From contig NC_035790.1 of NCBI RefSeq assembly GCF_001653235.2, positions 496,001-560,000 on the forward strand: DNA of 64,000 nt, read 5' to 3'. Positions 57,079 to 64,000 of this stretch are shown here, one piece after another. The stretch's first letter is position 1, and every line of letters begins with the position of its first letter. Made by a program: the position numbers and the translations under genes. Source of the stretch: Pochonia chlamydosporia 170. Lineage: Eukaryota; Ascomycota; Sordariomycetes; Hypocreales; Clavicipitaceae. The notes beneath the pieces are model-generated. The model saw only the letters and a list, made by a program, of their open reading frames with translations. It ran no database searches and had not been told where the DNA came from.

Positions 57079-58553
57079 GAGAAAAAGTTAAGAAGACTCC
57101 TGAATGATGTTCATCCGAGTTTGAAGGGCAGAATGATCCAATATTAGCGGTCAGCCTAGAGTTAAGACCCTCTTGGGCAAACAGACTGGTGGCGAGCTGG
57201 GAACGCACCGAACACAAACTCATCGTCGAGTCAGAATGCTAGGGTTTAATATGATACATGGTCCTCTCCCGTTGAGCCTAGTCTGATCCAGGCACTTGAC
57301 AATGAGTACTTGCAGGGGTTGTATTGAGTGCCGAATGTTGTTAGCCCCTAATGTGATTAGCCGCCAGCACCCTGGAATCAAGTCTGCCCCACGATCACAA
57401 GAGTAGGCACATGAAGTTTGTCATGGTAGGTTTGGGGCCTATGGCAAGCGGTGTCGCTTTCGTCTTGTTTAATCGATAATTTTAGATACAAAAGAAAGCG
57501 TGTCAGCCTAGTCAACAATGGAGTAACGTATTCGGCATGTCCATCGCCACATGCGTACCTTGGCCAGGCACATACTATATTCATGAAACCCATACTATCC
57601 CACGCATACTTCAAAAGGCTAGAGGTCTTATCGTTTTGGTGAACGCTCATGTTCTTGTGGAAAATGAGCACCGACTCCAGGTTCTGAGAAGAATTCTCGT
57701 TGCCGAGGTTCGATGCCTGTGAGCTGTATTGTTTGTATGGCCGACTGTCAGTTCCTTCAAGGTGACGCCGAGATTCAATTCTCGCCCGACCAGTGTGGCT
57801 AAAACACATGACTGCCAGTTCATGCCCAAGACCTGGTCAGACCTAAGCTAATCTTGACAAAGTTGAAACGTGATAAGCGAGCTGGATCCACGCTTACTAT
57901 CCCTACGTAGATGGTTCTCTTGTATTTTGAAAAGTTTCTCAAGCGCTTGCTATCACTTTTTGAGACATGCCCATGGATGGCCAATAAGATAGGCAAATTA
58001 GCCTAAGCTTTTATGAAAAGGGCTAGTTTGTCTTCTAGTCTACAGGGTCTCCATCTCGTGTCATCCTCAGACCCACGTTGACTCTCAGCCTCTCAGCCCA
58101 AGCCAGTCCGCCACTCATCTTCAAAACTTGTGAACCATGTTGTGTCAATTTAACTTGGCCTTGCTCATTTGCTAATCACCCTCGAGAATGGGAGCCTGAG
58201 GATGTCGCGATAAGTCGCAACGAGCAAAGGTTTCCTCACCACCACATGGTTGCCCCCTCCCTATTTCATCACAATTCCTCCAGTATTCTTGTTTAGAACC
58301 TGCTTTTGTGAGTCAATGGTTTCCTGAGAGTGTAAATATTATCAGGGGTTTCAAAAGCAGTGAATAATAAAATCCCCTTTTTAAAATGAATATCTAAAGG
58401 GTCTTTAGAGATATTAGTCGCGGAACGGGGTGGACGCTGTGCGTTTCCTCACCATGCTTCCGCGGGTGAGCGGCGACAAGATTGGCGTTCTAGTTTGTCT
58501 GACAGAAAATACTAGGTCTGAGGCTCAAAAGTAGACTGTATTTATTCAGAATT
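57079..58553. other. 1.5-kb gap, no supported gene
   Basis: Channel promoter at left. Frames at 57378-57829 and 58078-58296 are short and overlap on both strands. No domain seen. Confidence 0.45.
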
Positions 58554-61410
58554 CTATGTCGATGTAGGCTCCTTCTTTGCCCAGTCCGCAGTTTTCAGAC
58601 CACACCCCAAGACCCATTCACCATTCCCACGATAACATGCCCTACAAATTCCCTGTTTCAGGTTATCTTCGATATAGGCTAGCGGGTCTGAGACAGCAGC
58701 CGCGCGTGGTAAGAACTCGTCTTTTCGGAATATAACCGCCGCCGATATCTCCTTGTTCTCTCTCTTCATATATGCAGACGAATAGCACGCCTCCCATCCC
58801 TGTAGAGCCGCATCCTGGAAAAAGCCCTGATACTTTCCAGGTATAAGACCAATCGCCTCCTTGCGAACTGCTTCGTTTTGGGGGATATTTTTTACCAAGA
58901 TCATGTTTGCCGTAGACGAGGGCTCGACAGGACACATCTCACGGCCGCAGCGGCCAGAAATTGTTGGGAACAACCTAGAGAAGTCATCGAAGTCCGGGGC
59001 AGCGAGTAACGAGAAAGTTTCGTTCAGAGCAACTGGGTCTATGTCTGCCGGCTTGCTCTTAGACTTACACAGCAGCTTTGACGGCCGCACAGGGTAATTT
59101 CTTCCTTTAGCAAGCAAGACCTGCTGACCGCACTGCCTACCATAGCTCTCTTGGCAACTTGCGGACATGATCTTGTCGACTAAATAAGCCGAATCTTCAA
59201 AAACTTGCACCAATCCGTTGCTCTTAATCTGTTGATCCGTGGGTGGCTCAGGGCCACCCATTGGCAGTCAAGATCATCGTCTTGGCGGCAGAAGCCAGAG
59301 CAGGCTCGGGGCTGCCAACGCAGCAGGGCTTCATCCACAATCTTTTGTACGCTGGCAATTTGGGTATCGGAGAGGGGTGGTGGCAGACTACGCTTCGAGC
59401 GGACACCATCGGCGTAGTTCTTCAACTGCTCTGGGGTCATACCTGGGAGCCCAATCAAGCCTTCAATTGGTTCTCGACTAAAAAGTCCTTTACCTTGCCG
59501 AAGAAGTAGTCGTCGAAGCTACCCTGCTCGCGGCGCATAGCCTCTTGGGCCTCTTTGATAAGGTCATCCCTTAGCCTAGACTTCCTTGCCGCGAACTCGG
59601 CGCATATCTGGATGTTAAGCGGCAACCCGCCAGGATATAAGTTGTTAGCATTAATCTTGCCGCGCTGCTTCGCATCCGTGGCCGCCTGTAGGGCGCCAGC
59701 GTGAAGACCGCCGGCCACTTGGGCACCCGAGAACAGTAGGGCTACCGTCTCTGCCTTGAGCTGCATTTCGACATTGTTGCGAAACTCATCACGCCCAAGG
59801 GAGGTTTTAAGATGGTCGTATGCCTGAGGCTGGCGTTTATTCCATTCATCAACCCGGCGCTGCTGTAGTGTCTCCTCGTCACTTAGCCTCTGAAACTCGG
59901 CTTGGGCCTCGATGGCATTAGGGATCCATTCAATAATGGTCTTGAGTAAGCTCGCAGCTAGTGCGACTGGCCACGCGGGAGTGAATAGGAGTGTATCAGT
60001 GGCCAGGCAGAACAAGTCGTTGCCATCAAACCCCTTGCCAGCCTCGCCGTTGGCACCAATTTTCGTCGCACAGCCGATCATGGGGATCACAGACGTTACC
60101 ACGGCGGCTTGCTCCCATTTTGTCGACTGTTGGGTGAAAACATCGGCCATCTCGATAACCCAGGGTATGGCCCCGACTGCGGCGAAGGCGGCGGGACCTG
60201 CAACTTTTGCAAATTCCCCTTGGATCTTGAGTTTGGTAACCTCTGGTGTGAGTTGGGTGTATCCTTGCAACTTGGCCCGAATTCTGGAATATACACTTGG
60301 ACCGCCGGGCGTTTGGCTGCGTTGCACAGTCGACCAAAGCCCATTGGCAGACAACATGCGTTCGAACTCGGCTTCGGCGAATCTTTCATATTTCTCGACC
60401 AGGTTACTCTCCGTCAACTCGCCCAACTCGCTGGGTGCCTCTGGCTTGAGCCCGGTATCTTTAACTGGCACCAAGGGCTCTTCCTTAGGCTTAATCGGAA
60501 AACACTCATTTCGTTTCCTCAATATCGTACACTTCTATTATTAGTACCATTACTCGACAACTGGGGATACACGACTAGAGGATCAAATACTTACCCGTTG
60601 ACCGTCGGCAGTTCTACCTTCCTTCTTCAAGATGGACTGCAATTTCTCCAGCGCTTCGTCCTGGCCGGTTGACTCCTTCATAACGTTTTCATGTTCTACG
60701 TGGTTTTTCCGGTAATCTGCGCTTCCCCATGTTCTCAATATCCCCCTCTCATGCTCGGAGCGCATCTGCATACTAGTCACCACTACACCCGTACGACCAT
60801 GGCCAAAGCCACAGTGGACTAGCGTTCCACCCGGCTTGTTGGCTTTAAAACTTTCCCAGGCAATTTCCAAATCCTTCTGGGTTGGGGCGGAGTAGTCCTT
60901 GACAGGTATGGGCGTGTACTTGATACCAGCTGCCTGTAGCGCAGCCCGGTATTCCTGGCTCATAGCTTCCCTGTTGACATTAATAACATTCGTGATACCA
61001 TATTCTCGGAATGCCTCAACAGTCTCTGGAGTTATTTTCTGATCCATATCATTGTTCTTGTAGTTGGGCGCAGAGGAGCGAAAAAGGAGTTCGTCAGGCC
61101 CTAAACCGGATACTTTGTCGAATTGTTTGAGTCCGCCCTTTTCTGCGGCTGCAGTATCTAGTTCTACCAATGTATGAGTGTTCAGACATTCGCAGCACGG
61201 CAAGTATCAAGAAAACTTGCTTCCATCACTTGTTGGCGGCTTAGGCTCTTGGCCACTTGAAACAGTCGGGGGATTAGGATGCCTTTTGTCCAGACCAATT
61301 GTGTCGTGGCCCGTTCCAGGAAGTACTGGGGTCGCAATACAAGTGCTAGAATAAAAGAGTAGAAAAAGGACACAAGATAAGGTCATAATTGCTAAACGAG
61401 TGAGTGCCAT
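58554..61410 (-). pseudogene. Secreted tyrosine-phosphatase / enterotoxin-scaffold-like fusion, frameshifted
   Basis: Long minus-strand gene, probably for one secreted protein. The first exon from the ATG at 61410 gives a signal peptide (about 25-30 residues) and a possible Kex2 site, DKRH. After an intron of uncertain borders, a dual-specificity phosphatase domain carries HCGFGHGRTG, the CX5R loop (Cys and Arg present), near 60800, with a likely general-acid region VKDYS. An intron at 60535-60594 (phase 0) leads to a long helical region, with the hydrophobic patch LLFTPAWPVALAASLL. In my memory this resembles the C-terminal scaffold of fungal heat-labile-enterotoxin-A-like proteins, whose N-terminus is normally an ADP-ribosyltransferase. 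No ADP-ribosyltransferase motif is visible here. Near 59455 and again near 59260 the frame shifts, each time as if one base were missing. The part after 59260 is Cys-rich. Pseudogene or sequence error. Confidence 0.62.
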
Positions 61411-63174
61411 AGCTGGCAGGTAATGAGCGTATTGTATTGGCAGGATGTGATGCCTGTAGTTCAGTTCATGTGCAAGAAGAGGAAAGCTCAGCAGTATTAT
61501 AGGAGATAGCCTCAAGCCAGCCGACTACATGATGTTTGTATTGCGCATAATGTAATTTTCCATTAGGCCTTGTGATCGACTCAGAAACTCGCCACTTTGG
61601 CATTTTATTCTGTTTTTCACTTCGCCTGAAATTAACAAAATGCATATCTAATAGCTAATTAATGCTCTTATATAAGGTCGCGTTAAGCATAACTCGCCAA
61701 GATATAGCGTAGCTCAAAATGACTCGAGGATATCCCGCCATGATATAACCATTATGCCCAACAGCCGAAAGCTAATTTTAACAGCTTTTAACGGCCTGAT
61801 ATATACATGGATTATCTCTATTCGGTTTAAGAGTGCGTGTCAGGTTGTTTAGCCCAAGTCTGTTTCTACATTGATCCATAAATTTCCCAAATAATGCGGG
61901 TTTGGTGCAGAGAGGGATCAACAAGTTTCCTGGCCACTGATCGGTCTAGCTTTTGTATGGCCAGCCGCAAATCGTTCGGCACCTGGATGACATCTCCAGA
62001 AAAACAGGCCCTACAACCACAGACAAATCCAACTCTACTACGGTTGGACTTGTAATTTGGTGAAATTCGTATGGCTTGCACTATGATATGGCTCGCGCTT
62101 ACACATAGAGTAGGGTTCGCAAAATAGAGGCCATGACGCGGAAAAGGACAAAGATTTGCTTCACCCACAGTAGCGATTTCCTTCAATCTACACATCTAAC
62201 CTTTACACTCGGTATAATACCAAGTGTTATGTGCAGTAAAGTGTTGGCGTTAACACAGTTATTTATTTGGATATGCCCAGGGGAGTCGCACTCTCATACT
62301 AGCTGTTAGAGCTAATCGCAGCGGCTAACTATATTGCAGAGACTGGGAAACTGGAATATTGGGTTAGATGTCACAGAGCTCAAAAGACCTTTACTTAGGG
62401 CACCGTTACCAGTGTCCGTAAAGCCTGGTAAATCTTTGGTTTAGAGGCGCACGCTTATTCTAGAAGAAGATAAAGCCTTAATTTTGTATTATTACTCTGA
62501 GAACATAGTCCTCTCTGTCCTACCCTCTAACTCCTGACTCGGAGGTTACTCTCTCCTCATTGTAACTATTGCTTGTTTGCTGCTAAGAAAGCCGAAACCA
62601 CTGCACCAGCCATCATCTGACATTTCATGCGGTCTAGGGAGATTCGAGTTTTGCCGGATCTCGGCTCAGATTTACGACTTGGCACGAGTTCCCAAGTTCC
62701 TGGTTCTGGGGTATTCTGGGGTAACGGTATCCCCTCGTCGACAATGACCCGGGCTTCTCTCGCTGCATTGTAAAACGAGACAACGGTGACGGCCATGTCT
62801 TTTGTGACCACCGGATTAATTGGAATCAATCGTGCGGGGTTGTGTTAGTAGCTCTTTACTAGCTCGAGGGTTAAGTCCGAATGTTTTCGAGAAAGCTATG
62901 TTATGTCGGCGAATATTGACCCGAGCCCAAGGAGTCACTAGCGTCGCATGGCTTCCACGTTGTGTTCCTCACCGAGGTGGGAGATTAGAATGGCAAGAAC
63001 TTTACAGCTTTGGATTGCTCGGACAGAGATTAAGACGTTCAGCAGAAGTCTGTCAAAGTTCTGCTGAGTTTGGAGATGCGTCCACGTTCCAAGTGAGGTA
63101 TAAAACTAGTATGTAGCAAAAAACGGCCTTCCAACCTGTTCAGCTTGTCATTCACACGATTATCATTCAAGTAG
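61411..63174. other. 1.8-kb gap with two weak open frames
   Basis: An ATG-started minus-strand frame at 61866-62195 (109 codons, CGCRAC cluster) and another ending at 62566 (about 76 codons) have no family I know and lack clear splice partners; I do not call them genes. AT-rich around 61600-61800. Confidence 0.35.
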
Positions 63175-64000
63175 ATGCCCAAAATGTCCTCACAAGCAAC
63201 GCCGAAGTGGGATCTCTTCCCCGAATCACGGAAACCATTTAGCTCGTCGCTTTTCAAGAATCCAGGTTCGGAATACCGAGCGACACCGTTATGGAGCTGG
63301 AATAATAAGCTAGATCGCGAATCGTTGTTGGAACAAATCGATCAGTTTGAGTCTATGGGATTCGGCGGCTTTCATATGCATACAAGGGTTGGTCTTGATA
63401 CTGAGTATCTGGGACAAGAGTTCATGGACATGGTTCAGGCATGTGTTGCTTACGCAAAAGAAAAAGGCATGAAAGCGTGGCTGTACGACGAAGATAGATG
63501 GCCATCTGGATTTGCTGGTGGGAATATCACGGCCAATAATGAAAGCTTTAGGAGCAGACATTTGCTAATTACCCCGTGGGCATATGGTGATCCTGCGCAT
63601 CCCGGGTTTCATGGGTTTGTCTGGCGGGTTCTGCGTCGGAATTGCAGCTGACTTCAAGTAGACAAGCACGTTCCAACTCGGCAGAGGCAAGGCGCAGCGA
63701 ACTAGGAACTCTGGTTGCCAGATACAGCATCAAGCTTGATGACGATGGATATCTACTGGAGAGCCGTAAGCTCAAAGATGGGGAGAATGCCACCAATGCT
63801 TGGTACGTTTACGAAGAGACGAACGAACCTTCAGAGTGGTTCAACGGAGGATACTATGTGGACACGCTGAACAAAAAGGCAATGCAAGCCTTTATTGAAA
63901 ACACTCACGAGGCGTATAAGAATGCTGTGGGTGATGAATTTGGCGGTACAATTCCGGCCATATTCACAGATGAGCCTCAATTTGCCATGAAAAAGAGACT
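63175..64000 (+). pseudogene. GH106-like glycosidase, 5' part, frameshifted and cut by window edge
   Basis: The start of a large glycoside hydrolase resembling family 106 (alpha-L-rhamnosidase type). From the ATG at 63175: a short leader, then the motif PLWSWNNKLDRESLLEQ, FGGFHMHTRVGL and KAWLYDEDRWPSGFAGG, all characteristic of the catalytic barrel start. The frame ends at 63651, but from about 63609 another plus frame continues the protein to the window edge (ELQLTSS, LGTLVARYSI, NAWYVYEE, AIFTDEPQF). One base appears to be missing between about 63600 and 63650, or a tiny intron is hidden there; I see no splice signals. No signal peptide is visible. The true 3' end lies outside. Confidence 0.78.

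Noticed and set aside
1..64000. CRISPR arrays, rRNA and tRNA genes
   Set aside because: Looked for by eye on both strands; no spaced direct repeats, rRNA words or convincing cloverleaf arms were found. A tRNA search program could still find one.

Overview
The window looks like nuclear DNA of a filamentous ascomycete, most likely a Sordariomycete of the order Hypocreales. The genes carry short GT-AG introns of about 50-120 bases, often with CTAAC-type branch points. The content is typical of such fungi: NRPS, UstYa/DUF3328, LysM, DUF7136, WSC, Zn2Cys6, PTH11-like, Ypk1/SGK kinase and fungal MscS. AT-rich islands carry the C-to-T / G-to-A decay expected of repeat-induced point mutation (RIP). 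The order is inferred from gene content, not from a marker gene.

Left arm (1-6.1 kb): the 3' end of an NRPS gene that stops after an A-T module, a secreted TAP-like serine peptidase, and a UstYa-family (DUF3328) oxidase. The oxidase is divergent from a tiny two-exon gene for a secreted peptide with a short tyrosine-containing segment. This is the best candidate for an undescribed system: a possible dikaritin-like RiPP locus, or a tailoring unit beside an NRPS. A RIP-mutated copy of part of the UstYa gene lies just beyond it, fused to a second repeat whose better-preserved copy is at 24.9 kb.

7.6-11.2 kb holds a DUF7136 secreted protein and a three-LysM effector whose apparent start codon is TTG. 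11.9-14.8 kb is decayed DNA with two Tc1-like transposon remnants in opposite orientation. 15.1-21.9 kb is a minus-strand trio: a Zn2Cys6 regulator, a class II aldolase-like protein and a DHDPS-family lyase, probably a small catabolic set. 22-25.4 kb is AT-rich, with a long inverted repeat around a 12-base tandem array.

25.4-57.1 kb is ordinary gene space: PTH11-like membrane protein, MFS transporter, BAHD-like acyltransferase, WSC GPI protein, Ypk1-like AGC kinase, cupin-membrane protein, Trk potassium transporter, type B carboxylesterase, MDR oxidoreductase, small secreted protein, SDR, S41 peptidase and an EF-hand MscS channel. The Trk and MscS genes are each interrupted by exactly one in-frame stop (TGA, TAG). 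Both stops could be read as Trp after A-to-I editing, or could be simple loss-of-function mutations.

Right arm (58.5-64 kb): a secreted protein that joins a CX5R tyrosine-phosphatase domain to a long helical, cysteine-containing C-terminal region. That region resembles the scaffold of fungal enterotoxin-A-like proteins. It is followed by a GH106-like glycosidase cut by the window edge. Both carry apparent single-base frameshifts. I saw no tRNA, rRNA or CRISPR array. Exon positions come from reading splice signals by eye.
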